This document shows, piece after piece, positions 14,247-21,510 of a stretch of 23,239 nucleotides of DNA. A model generated the notes under the pieces. It had not been told where the DNA came from. It made no database searches and saw only the letters and a program-made list of their open reading frames with translations. Position 1 is the stretch's first letter, and each line of letters opens with the position of its first letter. This stretch comes from Elusimicrobia bacterium RIFCSPLOWO2_12_FULL_59_9. GTDB lineage: Bacteria; Elusimicrobiota; Elusimicrobia; O2-12-FULL-59-9. A program made the position numbers and the translations under genes. The stretch is taken from positions 1 through 23,239 of the forward strand of contig MGUX01000005.1 in the NCBI GenBank assembly GCA_001800185.1. Reading direction: 5' to 3'.

Positions 14247-15317
14247 CGCCAAGGCCTTAAGGCGTATCTGCGCTCCAAGGCCAAGGACCTTCTGCGGGAC
14301 AATTTTGAGGAAAGCTACGGACGCTGGATCGCGCTGAAGGACGCTCCCATCGAGCTGGTCTTGGGCCCGACCGAAAGCTACGACGATTCGATCGCGGGCG
14401 TCAAGGAGTATTACCATTTCGCCCTCTATTCCCAGGACAATCAGGGCGCTGAAATCATCGGCAAATTCGCGGGCATGTCCCAGGAAATGGGGCGCAATCT
14501 GCCTTTGGAGGAACGATACAATCCGTACTTGAAGGACCCGGACTTCAAGCCCGCGCGGAATATGGCGGCGGTCAACATGATCGCCGGCGGAGGGGATTCC
14601 CGGACGTATGCGGCCGCGGGCTGGACCTTGCCCAACGAACCGGAAATCGCGGCCAAGCACGGGACCAAGATGCTTCTCATCCGCAATGTCATCGCCACCC
14701 GCGGCTCGGACGCCATGCGCTTTGTCCAGAGGCGGCTCTTCGGCGAGGCGTACGACCCGGATATCTTTTATTGGATGGTGGCGGGACATGAGCTCTCCCA
14801 CGGCATGCTGCCGTTCACCAAAGGCTATGATCCAAAGGGGCAGCCTCTGAGCCAAATCCTGGGCGACCTGGATTTGCCGGTCGAGGAGAAGAAAGCCGAC
14901 CTATTGGGCCTCATGGCCGTGGAGGAATTCGCAAAAAAGGGCGAAATCTCATGGGACAGCTACTGGGCCATCGCCAGAATGTACGTGGGAGCCGAGACCG
15001 TCTTCAGGCTTTACAGAAACCCCAACGAAGCTCATGCGAAATATTCCGTGGCGGTCCATAACCTGCTTAAAGAAAAACACGCCGTCTCCTTTGACGGCGC
15101 GACGGGCCGGATGCAAGTCCACTCCAATTTTCCGCAGGCCATCCGCGAAATACTGTCCATTTTCCTGAAAATACAGGCCGAAGGCGACCGAGGCGCGGCG
15201 GAGCGGCTGCTCAGCGAACACAACGCCCCGGCGCCTGAAATCACCGCCGCGATCGAAGCTCTTAAAAAAGCCGGCTTGTCCAGCCAAACGCATTACAACC
15301 CTATCATCTCTCAATGA
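14247..15317 (+). pseudogene. 5'-truncated M49-type metallopeptidase (dipeptidyl-peptidase III-like)
   Basis: The open frame runs from 14247, just after an in-frame TGA at 14244-14246, to 15317. Family-like protein sequence (KAYLRSKAKDLLRDNFEESYG, LGPTESYDDS) already begins near 14259, ahead of the first plausible start, a TTG at 14361. So the N-terminal part expected for M49 enzymes (about 550 residues, roughly 200 missing) is absent. The catalytic part is intact: VAGHELSHGMLP supplies the zinc His pair and Glu, and VEEKKADLLGL supplies the third ligand region, in the form seen in bacterial Nudix/DPP III-like peptidases. A product of 318 residues could still be made from TTG 14361. An MTH1-like Nudix gene follows, of interest because Nudix-M49 fusions exist. 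Confidence 0.7.
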
Positions 15318-15377
15318 GAGTCCGCGAGCTTCGCGCCCCAAGCGAGGCCTCAAGCGCCTCTTTCACTCCCGGTTTGC

Positions 15378-15383
15378 TATCAT
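15378..15383 (+). promoter_or_regulatory. Possible -10 element giving a leaderless Nudix mRNA
   Basis: TATCAT ends 7 bases before the ATG at 15391, so a transcript starting at the usual distance would have almost no leader. No ribosome binding site is visible and no good -35 is found, so this is only suggestive. Confidence 0.25.
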
Positions 15384-15390
15384 ACGGACG

Positions 15391-15873
15391 ATGAAAGAAC
15401 CCGATTGGGCCGCCTGGAAGCCGACGGAGCGCGCGGTGCTCTGTTTCGTCGTCAATGACGGGCGCGTTCTTTTGATCCGTAAAAAGCGCGGATTGGGCGC
15501 GGGAAAAATTAACGGGCCCGGCGGAAGGATCGAACCGGGCGAGAGCGCGCGTGAGGCGGCGCGCCGGGAGACGCGGGAAGAAATCGGCGCGACTCCAACG
15601 GAAGTCTCTCCGGCCGGCGAGCTGCTTTTCCAGTTCGCCGACGGCTACGCGCTGCATTGCGAGGTCTTCACGGCGCGGGACATCGAAGGAAAAATGATCG
15701 AGACGGAGGAAGCGGCGCCTTTCTGGACGGAAATCTCGGCGATTCCCTACGGCGAGATGTGGGCCGACGACGCGCATTGGATTCCATGGATGCTGGCCGG
15801 AAGGCCATTCCGGGGGTTTTTCTGTTTTGATGGCGACCGCATGCTGAGTTGTCGTTTGCGCCCGCGGGACTAA
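15391..15873 (+). CDS. Nudix hydrolase, MTH1-like 8-oxo-dGTP diphosphatase
   Basis: This 160-residue protein has a full Nudix box at about residues 44-66 (GGRIEPGESAREAARRE then TREEIGA). The segment before it, KKRGLGAGKINGPGG, and the C-terminal MWADDAHWIPWMLAGRPFRG then FFCFDGD closely follow the layout of human MTH1 (NUDT1), which removes oxidised purine nucleotides such as 8-oxo-dGTP. A housekeeping role in nucleotide-pool sanitation is inferred. It begins 73 bases after the truncated M49 peptidase gene. Confidence 0.9.
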   Translation: MKEPDWAAWKPTERAVLCFVVNDGRVLLIRKKRGLGAGKINGPGGRIEPGESAREAARRETREEIGATPTEVSPAGELLFQFADGYALHCEVFTARDIEGKMIETEEAAPFWTEISAIPYGEMWADDAHWIPWMLAGRPFRGFFCFDGDRMLSCRLRPRD

Positions 15874-15875
15874 CC

Positions 15876-15898
15876 CGAATTCCCCAGTTGGGAATTCG
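15876..15898 (+). terminator. Hairpin after the Nudix gene
   Basis: CGAATTCCC (15876-15884) and GGGAATTCG (15890-15898) form a perfect 9-bp stem with a CAGTT loop, 3 bases after the TAA. No T tract follows. It is the first of four inverted structures before the methyltransferase gene. Confidence 0.45.
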
Positions 15899-15907
15899 CC
15901 CGCAGGG

Positions 15908-15930
15908 CCGTCGCTGCAAAACAGCGACGG
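15908..15930 (+). terminator. Second hairpin in the Nudix-methyltransferase gap
   Basis: CCGTCGCTG (15908-15916) and CAGCGACGG (15922-15930) make a perfect 9-bp stem with a CAAAA loop. GGTTGC follows directly, so termination is uncertain; it may be part of a structured leader. Confidence 0.45.
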
Positions 15931-16015
15931 GGTTGCCCGGCGCCGCAGGCGCAACCTCAGTTGCATAATTTTGTACGGCACTTTCAGATGAGAAAGAGGC
16001 CGCAACTGAGGTTTT
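15931..16015 (+). promoter_or_regulatory. Alternative stem-loops before the RNA methyltransferase gene
   Basis: GGTTGC (15931-15936) can pair with GCAACC (15951-15956). The second arm overlaps AACCTCAGTTGC (15953-15964), which pairs perfectly over 12 bp with GCAACTGAGGTT (16002-16013), followed by TT. The two folds exclude each other. Inside the large loop, CTTTC (15981-15985) and GAAAG (15992-15996) form a small hairpin. The ATG of the methyltransferase gene is at 16029. This could be a cis-acting switch, a small RNA or a miniature inverted-repeat element; I cannot tell which. Confidence 0.4.
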
Positions 16016-16028
16016 CGGACTAAAAAAT

Positions 16029-17255
16029 ATGGAAACGCTTTTTGCCGTCTGCGTGCCGGGTCTGGAGTTCTTGATCGGCCGGGAGTTGGAGGGGTTGGGC
16101 TTGTCCCCTTCGGCGCCGGGACCGGGATCTCAAGCCGGAGAAGTGGAATTTCAAGGCTCTCTGCAGGACCTCTACCGGGCCAACCTGCATCTGCGCTGCG
16201 CCGATCGCGTGCTGGTCCGTTTGGGACAATTTTACGCCTCCGCTTTCCCCGAGTTGCGGCGCAAAGCGGGCCGCCTGCCTTGGGAAAAATATCTCGGCCC
16301 GGGAAGGCCGGTCGCGTTTCGGGTTGACTGCCGAACATCGCGGCTCTATCATGAGGGCGCCGTGGCGGAGCGCTTGGCGGGAGCGATCGCCGACAGGCTT
16401 GGAACGCCCCCCGCAGTTGTCAAGGTTCAGGAAAGCGCGGATACGGACCTCCCCCAGTTGATTTTCGCGCGGCTTGAGAATAACCTCTGCGCCATCGGCG
16501 TGGATTCCTCCGGAGCGCCTATGCACCGGCGCGGCTATCGCCTCGTCTCGGCCAAAGCCCCTCTCCGGGAGACCCTGGCCTGCGCCATAGTGATGGCGTC
16601 GGAATGGGACGCGGCCTCCCCTCTTTTGGATCCCTTTTGCGGTTCGGGAACCATCGCCATTGAAGCGGCGCTGCTGGCCAGAAAGATTCCACCGGGTCTT
16701 TCCAGACCCTTCGCTTTCATGCGCTGGCCGGGTTTCAATTCCGGGAGTTGGGAGGCGTTGCTGGCCGATGCTCGCAAAGGAATCGCTCCGACCACCTCAA
16801 AAATAATGGCTTCCGACAGGGATGCGGGAGCTATTCTGGCGGCCGAGTCCAACGCGGCGCGCGCGGGCGTGGCGGAAAGCGTCGAATTCTCGCGCAAAGC
16901 CGTGTCCGCTATCGAGCCTCCCCCTGTTCCGGGCTGGGTGGTGACCAACCCGCCGTATGGGGTGCGGTTGAGCAAATCCAACGACTTGCGAAATCTCTAC
17001 GCGCAACTCGGCAAAATCCTTGCCGCCAAGTGCGCGGGCTGGCGCGTGACCATGCTTTGCAACACAATGCAGCTCATCCGCAGCACCGGGCTGCGGTTTG
17101 AACCGGGCGTCTCAACAATGAACGGCGGGTTGAGGGTGCGGTTGTGGACCTGCCCTCATGTTTCAGGCCGCTCGCGGCGCCACCCGGCGGCCAAGATGAC
17201 GCCGCCGGCCCCCCCTTCCTTTTCACGCGCCGATTCACGAAGTAACGTCCAGTGA
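16029..17255 (+). CDS. THUMP-domain RNA N-methyltransferase, RlmL/RlmK-type (UPF0020)
   Basis: This 408-residue enzyme begins METLFAVCVPGLEFLIGREL, the typical start of THUMP methyltransferases. A THUMP domain occupies about residues 45-155 and should grip the RNA. The Rossmann-fold methyltransferase has the SAM motif DPFCGSGTIAIEAAL from residue 201 and the catalytic NPPYG at 307-311, which fits modification of a guanine or adenine exocyclic nitrogen. Relatives modify 23S rRNA or tRNA; which one here is unknown. The last 30 residues are a low-complexity tail. The 3' end overlaps the convergent motA-like gene by 21 bases. It is preceded by the structured intergenic block. Confidence 0.88.
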   Translation: METLFAVCVPGLEFLIGRELEGLGLSPSAPGPGSQAGEVEFQGSLQDLYRANLHLRCADRVLVRLGQFYASAFPELRRKAGRLPWEKYLGPGRPVAFRVDCRTSRLYHEGAVAERLAGAIADRLGTPPAVVKVQESADTDLPQLIFARLENNLCAIGVDSSGAPMHRRGYRLVSAKAPLRETLACAIVMASEWDAASPLLDPFCGSGTIAIEAALLARKIPPGLSRPFAFMRWPGFNSGSWEALLADARKGIAPTTSKIMASDRDAGAILAAESNAARAGVAESVEFSRKAVSAIEPPPVPGWVVTNPPYGVRLSKSNDLRNLYAQLGKILAAKCAGWRVTMLCNTMQLIRSTGLRFEPGVSTMNGGLRVRLWTCPHVSGRSRRHPAAKMTPPAPPSFSRADSRSNVQ

Positions 17256-17672
17256 AGATTTGACGACCCTTTTTCTTTCAAGCCGGCGCGCCCACGGAAC
17301 GAACACCGCCTCCGCCAGGATGAGCCCGAAGAGCAAAGCGTTGAGCGCCAGGACCAGCCGGCGCGGCATCTCCGAGACCTCGGCGGAAGGGAGCATCATC
17401 ATGACCCCCAAAAGCGTTCCCAATAGACCCATGAACTTGGCGCTCCGCGCCGCATACGCCAGCATCTCCGGGGACCGCAGCCGCCGCACTTCCTCCAGGG
17501 GATAAGCGGCCCAGACCAGCAGAAGCGTCCCGCCCACCACCAAAGCCAGTGCCTCGGCATTGAGGAAGAAGCGGAATCCGGCGACGCCTTCGGTTTGGTA
17601 AATGACGGCCGCCAACGCCCCGCAGAACGCCGCGGGCGCCAAACACGCCTTGAGACCTGAAATCCTTTTCAT
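17235..17672 (-). CDS. Minimal MotA/ExbB-like four-helix membrane protein
   Basis: At 145 residues this is about half of MotA (about 255-295). Four hydrophobic segments lie at about 9-25, 39-58, 80-96 and 106-125. FLNAEALALVVGGTLLL followed by AAYPLEEVRR matches the second helix region of MotA. GLLGTLLGVMMMLPS matches its third helix and LALNALLFGLILAEAVFVPW its fourth. The cytoplasmic domain between helices 2 and 3, where FliG contacts lie in MotA, is reduced to about 20 residues. So this may be a proton-channel-like scaffold for something other than flagellar rotation. No MotB or ExbD partner is in the window. GGAGGG is a good ribosome binding site. Confidence 0.7.
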   Translation of the reverse strand: MKRISGLKACLAPAAFCGALAAVIYQTEGVAGFRFFLNAEALALVVGGTLLLVWAAYPLEEVRRLRSPEMLAYAARSAKFMGLLGTLLGVMMMLPSAEVSEMPRRLVLALNALLFGLILAEAVFVPWARRLERKRVVKSSLDVTS

Positions 17673-17757
17673 TTTTTGCCCTCCGTGGGATGCCCCCGCC
17701 CCCCCGAAGTATAACAGGCGACCCGCCGCGTTTCAAGCCCAAGGCGCCGCTTAATGG

Positions 17758-17836
17758 TTCCCCAGCGCCTCTGGCCGCGCGGGCCGCATCCTGATAAGAA
17801 ATGTTTTTAAACGCGGACAAGGCCTTGGCGACGTCG
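17758..17836 (-). pseudogene. Decayed fragment duplicated from the L7/L12-like protein gene
   Basis: These 79 bases match 19957-20036 at about 90 percent, with 7 substitutions and one base missing. On the minus strand they encode VAKALSAFKNI-YQDAARAAR, as in the intact gene. The deletion shifts the frame soon after, so the piece is not part of a working gene. It lies between the motA-like and transglutaminase genes. Confidence 0.75.
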
Positions 17837-17875
17837 CAGGACTCAATACGGGACCGGAAGCGGCGCCCGGAGGCG

Positions 17876-19048
17876 TCAGGGGGGGGCAGACCTCGGCGCG
17901 TAAAGGGCAATCAAGGTCAGGCGGCGTGTCTCCTGACCCTCTTCAGGAGCGGATTCAATGATAAGTTCCGGGCGTTCAGGCGTTGGGGACCACCCAAAAT
18001 CTTTCCCGCTCGGAACATTCATGCGCCTCTCGCCCCCCGTGCTGAGAACTTCGAAATTTTCCGGAGTCGCATCGAGGCAGCGCAGTTTGATCAAGTAATC
18101 TCCGCCGGAATAGCCGGGGCGGATTTCGGCGAGGATGGGGTTGGGATTCCATCGGAAATCCAGAGGATTTTGGGACGCCCGAACCGGGCCGGCGGCTTCC
18201 GCCTTCGGCAAGGGAGGATGCCAAGCGAGCCGGACATCCGACCAAGCGCCGATCCATTGATCGACTCCCCCAGATTCGGCGATCTTGAATTCCACAGGCT
18301 CTCTCCAATGGTTGTTTCGCATGACGACGCTGTACTCATAAAACATATTTAAGAACGCAGCATACCGGGAAGCGGCCAGGGGCATGTCGTCTTCGATGGA
18401 AATTCCTTTCAAGCCGGAAAGGCTTTTAGACCGCACGATGTCGTGCAGTTCCAACCCGTCGAGAGGGATGCCGTTCCGCTCAAAATAAACCCCTTCCGAA
18501 GCGTCCATCATCACCCACTTTTTATATTTCTTGGACCAGAATGCCGTTGAAAAATGCGTGTCCCCGGATTCGGCCTTTAGATCGATATGCCTGGAAGGAA
18601 TGCCCAAAGCCCACAGAGTTTGAGCGAACACGATTCCATACTGTCCGCAGTGAGTTTTCAATCCTTCCAGTTTTGTGCGCTCAAGGATAGTGCTGGCGTC
18701 CCAAGGCGGATAACGCTGGTTTCTTCCGGCCACAAGGCGGCCGCGCACCCAGCGCCCCAGACACTTCGCTTTCTCGACGTCGTATTTGTCGGCGCAAAGG
18801 GAGGAGAGGCCATATTCCAAAACGTAATTGCGCAATCGCTTGGAGGCGGGGTTTCCGAACACAAAAGCATGACCGCCCTGGGTAATAATCTCCGACCGGA
18901 AAAGAATGGAATGGACATAGGCGTCCCCGCTTTGAGGAATCCCGGAGTCGGAATTTTGTCGCGCAAAATGCCGCCCCAGAAAGAAAGCGGCCAAAACCGC
19001 CGTGGAGAGAAACAACCAGCGCCCGGGTAAGGCCTTGCGGCGGTTCAT
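17876..19048 (-). CDS. Membrane-anchored or secreted transglutaminase-like protein
   Basis: This 390-residue protein has an N-terminal signal anchor (GRWLFLSTAVLAAFFLGRHFA). The transglutaminase-like core is at about residues 85-200, with the papain-type triad Cys134 (HCGQYG), His165 (DTHFSTAFW) and Asp182 (VMMDASEG) in the expected order and spacing. Bacterial members of this superfamily are mostly thiol proteases or amidases rather than cross-linkers, so a periplasmic or surface hydrolase is most likely. The C-terminal about 150 residues are beta-rich without a recognised domain. The stop is directly preceded by a C8 tract (17879-17886). No ribosome binding site is clear; the upstream DNA is AT-rich (AATAAAAT). 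Confidence 0.82.
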   Translation of the reverse strand: MNRRKALPGRWLFLSTAVLAAFFLGRHFARQNSDSGIPQSGDAYVHSILFRSEIITQGGHAFVFGNPASKRLRNYVLEYGLSSLCADKYDVEKAKCLGRWVRGRLVAGRNQRYPPWDASTILERTKLEGLKTHCGQYGIVFAQTLWALGIPSRHIDLKAESGDTHFSTAFWSKKYKKWVMMDASEGVYFERNGIPLDGLELHDIVRSKSLSGLKGISIEDDMPLAASRYAAFLNMFYEYSVVMRNNHWREPVEFKIAESGGVDQWIGAWSDVRLAWHPPLPKAEAAGPVRASQNPLDFRWNPNPILAEIRPGYSGGDYLIKLRCLDATPENFEVLSTGGERRMNVPSGKDFGWSPTPERPELIIESAPEEGQETRRLTLIALYAPRSAPP

Positions 19049-19270
19049 GCGTTTATTTTATTAAAAGCGCGGCTCCGTTGTCAGCCCTTTAGGGCGGCAG
19101 GCTCATGTGCAGGCATGCCGCGTATTATGAAGTTGATAAATTGCTTGGACCAGCCTTTACGTTGCTCATTTGGACGCTGGTTTTGTCCGCGTATAAAGGA
19201 AGCCGATGGATGGAGGCGTTTAGGAACGTCCCCTATTCCCCCCAATCGCGCTTCAAATGCAGAATTCAGG
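19049..19270. other. Intergenic region without recognised gene
   Basis: These 222 bases separate two minus-strand genes. They contain a GCCCTTTAGGGC palindrome near 19083-19094 and short open frames on the plus strand without ribosome binding site or recognisable protein. An AT-rich patch next to 19048 may hold the promoter of the transglutaminase-like gene. Confidence 0.4.
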
Positions 19271-20110
19271 TTAATGATTTCGCTCTTGGGTTTCTTTCAG
19301 GAACTTAAGGGTGAGAAGCCAACGGCACTCGCGCTCCAAGTCCTCCAAGGAGTCATAGCCCATGGCTGCCAGAGAAGCCCCTTGAAGCATGAGCCGGGAT
19401 CCCTTGTTTTTGCCGGCGTGCGGAGCCCGCAGGTTAAGCTCGGCGAGCAAAGTCCTGAAATTTGGATATACCCCATGAGCCATTTTCTCGCCCAAGCATG
19501 CGAAGTTGAAATTTTGGGCGTCGATTCGGAATCTCTTCAGGGGTTTGCCCAAATAAAGCTCCAGATAAAACAGCAAATCCGTCTCGGTCCTGCTTTTTTC
19601 CACTTCCCGCTCCTTGCCGCCGATGGAAATGGGAAGCCCCGTCATCATCATCAGGCCCAGGCTCGCCGCTTTTTGATTGGAGCTGGGGCCTTCCCTCACC
19701 TTCGTGGTCGCGGTGGTCGTCCTCTCAAAGCCCGCCGCCGCGATTAGGATGATTTCGTCTCCTGGAAGCGCCGCCGCCTCCCCTGATTTTGAAATCGCCC
19801 GAAAGCCGTCCGCTCCGAACTCAGCCTTGGCTGCCGTAAAAGCTGCGGGAATCGCCTCCACGGCGCTCCTCGGAAGCGTCATGGCCTTCAGTCCGGACGC
19901 CGTTAGGCAATCGGCCAAATTCCGGGCCTCGCTTTCCTCCAAGCTTTCCGCCACGATTCCCCAAGCGCTTCTGGCCGCGCGGGCCGCGTCCTGATAAGGA
20001 ATATTTTTAAACGCGGAAAGGGCCTTGGCGATGTCGGCAAGCCTCAGTTGTTCAGGCTCGGCAAGGAGGACGGTGAAGCGCGCATCGGAGTCCACAGCCG
20101 CATTATACAT
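19271..20110 (-). CDS. Unknown protein with L7/L12-like N-terminal domain
   Basis: The start at ATG 20110 gives 279 residues; a TTG 9 bases upstream (20119) is an alternative. No signal peptide is present, so it is probably cytoplasmic. Residues about 8-75 (FTVLLAEPEQLRLADIAKAL, YQDAARAARSAWGIVAESL, EESEARNLADCLTASGLKA) follow the beta-alpha-alpha-beta-alpha-beta pattern of the ribosomal L7/L12 C-terminal/ClpS-like fold, which is an adaptor fold; this is a pattern match and not proof. Residues about 110-279 form a second, unrecognised domain with LPGDEIILIAAAGFE, FRIDAQNFNFACLGE, NFRTLLAEL and AMGYDSLEDLERECRWLLTL. A fragment of this gene is duplicated at 17758-17836. Function is unknown. Confidence 0.7.
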   Translation of the reverse strand: MYNAAVDSDARFTVLLAEPEQLRLADIAKALSAFKNIPYQDAARAARSAWGIVAESLEESEARNLADCLTASGLKAMTLPRSAVEAIPAAFTAAKAEFGADGFRAISKSGEAAALPGDEIILIAAAGFERTTTATTKVREGPSSNQKAASLGLMMMTGLPISIGGKEREVEKSRTETDLLFYLELYLGKPLKRFRIDAQNFNFACLGEKMAHGVYPNFRTLLAELNLRAPHAGKNKGSRLMLQGASLAAMGYDSLEDLERECRWLLTLKFLKETQERNH

Positions 20111-20291
20111 TTTGCTCAAGGAACCCGGCTGATTTTGCCTTTGCGGACTTCAGTGGAATCAATCTGTCCAATTTTGAAATCTAGGCGCCGAAAGCGGTAC
20201 AACGTATCAACACCGATTTCTGTCGACTTAGTTGCTGACGCGGGACAAGTTTTTTTGGGCGAATGGGGTTTTTAGCGCTCGAGGACAGAGC

Positions 20292-20651
20292 ATGTCAGAT
20301 GGCTTAAAGACGCGTCCGGCGGCAGATCTTCTCTTGAGCTTAATCGCGGCGCTGGTGGTCATGGCCGCGGTTCCGGCTTGCGCCCAGAAGAAGACCAAGC
20401 TCGCCGCCTCGTCCCGCGACAGAGCCGGGATCGCATGGGTGGCCATCCCGGGCGGAACCTTCATGATGGGTTCTGAAGATGAAAGCGATGACGGAAAGCC
20501 GGTCCATCGCGTCACCGTGAGGCCGTTCCAGATGGCCAAGACCCCGGTGACGGTCAAACAGTACAATGAATCCGTGCAATCCGTGTCAGGCTTGACATTG
20601 CGGAAATGTGGGAGAACCACTATTCTTCCCCCGCTATATTCCGGGCGATAA
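20292..20651 (+). pseudogene. 3'-truncated sulfatase-modifying factor/formylglycine-generating enzyme-like gene
   Basis: The ATG at 20292 follows GAGGACAGAGC, a good ribosome binding site. A signal peptide (LLSLIAALVVMAAVPACAQ) is followed by WVAIPGGTFMMGSEDESDDG, HRVTVRPFQMAKTPVTVKQYN, the exact start of an FGE-sulfatase domain. Homology ends at about 20582, where the RAYT element begins. The ORF then reads into the inverted repeat (SVSGLTLRKC) and stops at 20651. About 200 residues carrying the active site are missing, so the protein cannot work. The missing part is not found on the other side of the element. Confidence 0.8.
20583..20609 (+). repeat. RAYT element left inverted repeat
   Basis: These 27 bp are inverted relative to 21528-21554 with a single mismatch (C/T). 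It contains the TGTCA-GGCT-TGACA hairpin. Just outside is an 8-bp tandem direct repeat AATCCGTG at 20569-20576 and 20578-20585. Confidence 0.85.
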
Positions 20652-21510
20652 TCTTTGATACGGCCGATGCTGAATAATTCAGAAATTCCGCGATTTTACC
20701 CGGAGCGTGCCCGGCTTCCAGCGCTCTGAGCGTTAGGGAGCGCCTTGCCGCCGTGACTGCCGGGGCCTTGCTCTTGGACCTCAACATAAACATGGGCACC
20801 TTAGCAGAAAGTTCTGCGCTCAGTTGAGCGATCGTCGGTTGGTATTTCAGATTGGGCATCCCCCTGCTTTTGCTGCCGGCCAAACTCCTGTAATCTGAGA
20901 CGAAATCCTCATTGCCCAGGCAAGGAAGAGAAGGAGAAGGATAAAAATCCTCGTCGTGCTTTGTGCCGATGCCATCAGCGAGAAATCGGACATAGGCCTC
21001 GCGCGCCTGAGCCGCATTCGCGCCGAATAACGAAAGTGGGAAGCCAGTGTCGGTCAAGGATGGCTTGATCCTGGAGATATAATCGTGATGTCCAGACCAA
21101 CGCCAAGCGGACGGGGAGTTGGCCAGGCTGGCGCGGACAGGATTGAGGTGGATGTAGCGGATCAATTCGACCAAATACAAGTCTTTCTGGCAGAGGATTG
21201 CTTTGTAGCGGCCCTGGAATAGGTGGCCGAGCCGTTTATAAACGATGTTGAAGTGTTTGCAATAGCTGGTCAGGAGCCTTTGCATAATGAGGGAGAGGGG
21301 GGCGTGATCCACTTCAAGCAGAAGGTGGAAGTGGTTTGGCATCAAGCAGTAGGCGTAGAGATGGAAGGGTTTTCGCCGTTTGATTTCGGCAAGAATTTTC
21401 AAAAAGGCGCTGTAGTCGTCGGCGTTTAGGAAGGTTTTCTGCCCGCCGTTGCCGCGAGACATGGCGTGGAAGAGAGCGCCTGGAAAGTGGATGCGAGCCG
21501 GGCGGGGCAT
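20620..21510 (-). CDS. REP-associated tyrosine transposase (Y1/HUH superfamily)
   Basis: This 296-residue transposase cuts and rejoins single-stranded DNA through a 5'-phosphotyrosine. It starts MPRPARIHFPGALFHAMSRG, typical of the family. The metal-binding HUH motif is in CLMPNHFHLLLE (His60 and His62) and the likely catalytic tyrosine is Tyr119 in LIRYIHLNPVRA. GHLFQGRYKAI lies between them. The C-terminus (about 240-290, RRSLTLRALEAGHAPGKIAE) looks like a DnaA/helix-turn-helix DNA-binding domain. The frame is intact, so the enzyme may be active. The gene ends 10 bases before the left inverted repeat. Confidence 0.93.
   Translation of the reverse strand: MPRPARIHFPGALFHAMSRGNGGQKTFLNADDYSAFLKILAEIKRRKPFHLYAYCLMPNHFHLLLEVDHAPLSLIMQRLLTSYCKHFNIVYKRLGHLFQGRYKAILCQKDLYLVELIRYIHLNPVRASLANSPSAWRWSGHHDYISRIKPSLTDTGFPLSLFGANAAQAREAYVRFLADGIGTKHDEDFYPSPSLPCLGNEDFVSDYRSLAGSKSRGMPNLKYQPTIAQLSAELSAKVPMFMLRSKSKAPAVTAARRSLTLRALEAGHAPGKIAEFLNYSASAVSKIIARNIAGEE

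Noticed and set aside
17673..17910. Minus-strand frame running from 17910 through the motA-like gene
   Set aside because: It only joins the decayed duplicate fragment to a shadow frame of the motA-like gene and has no coherent product.
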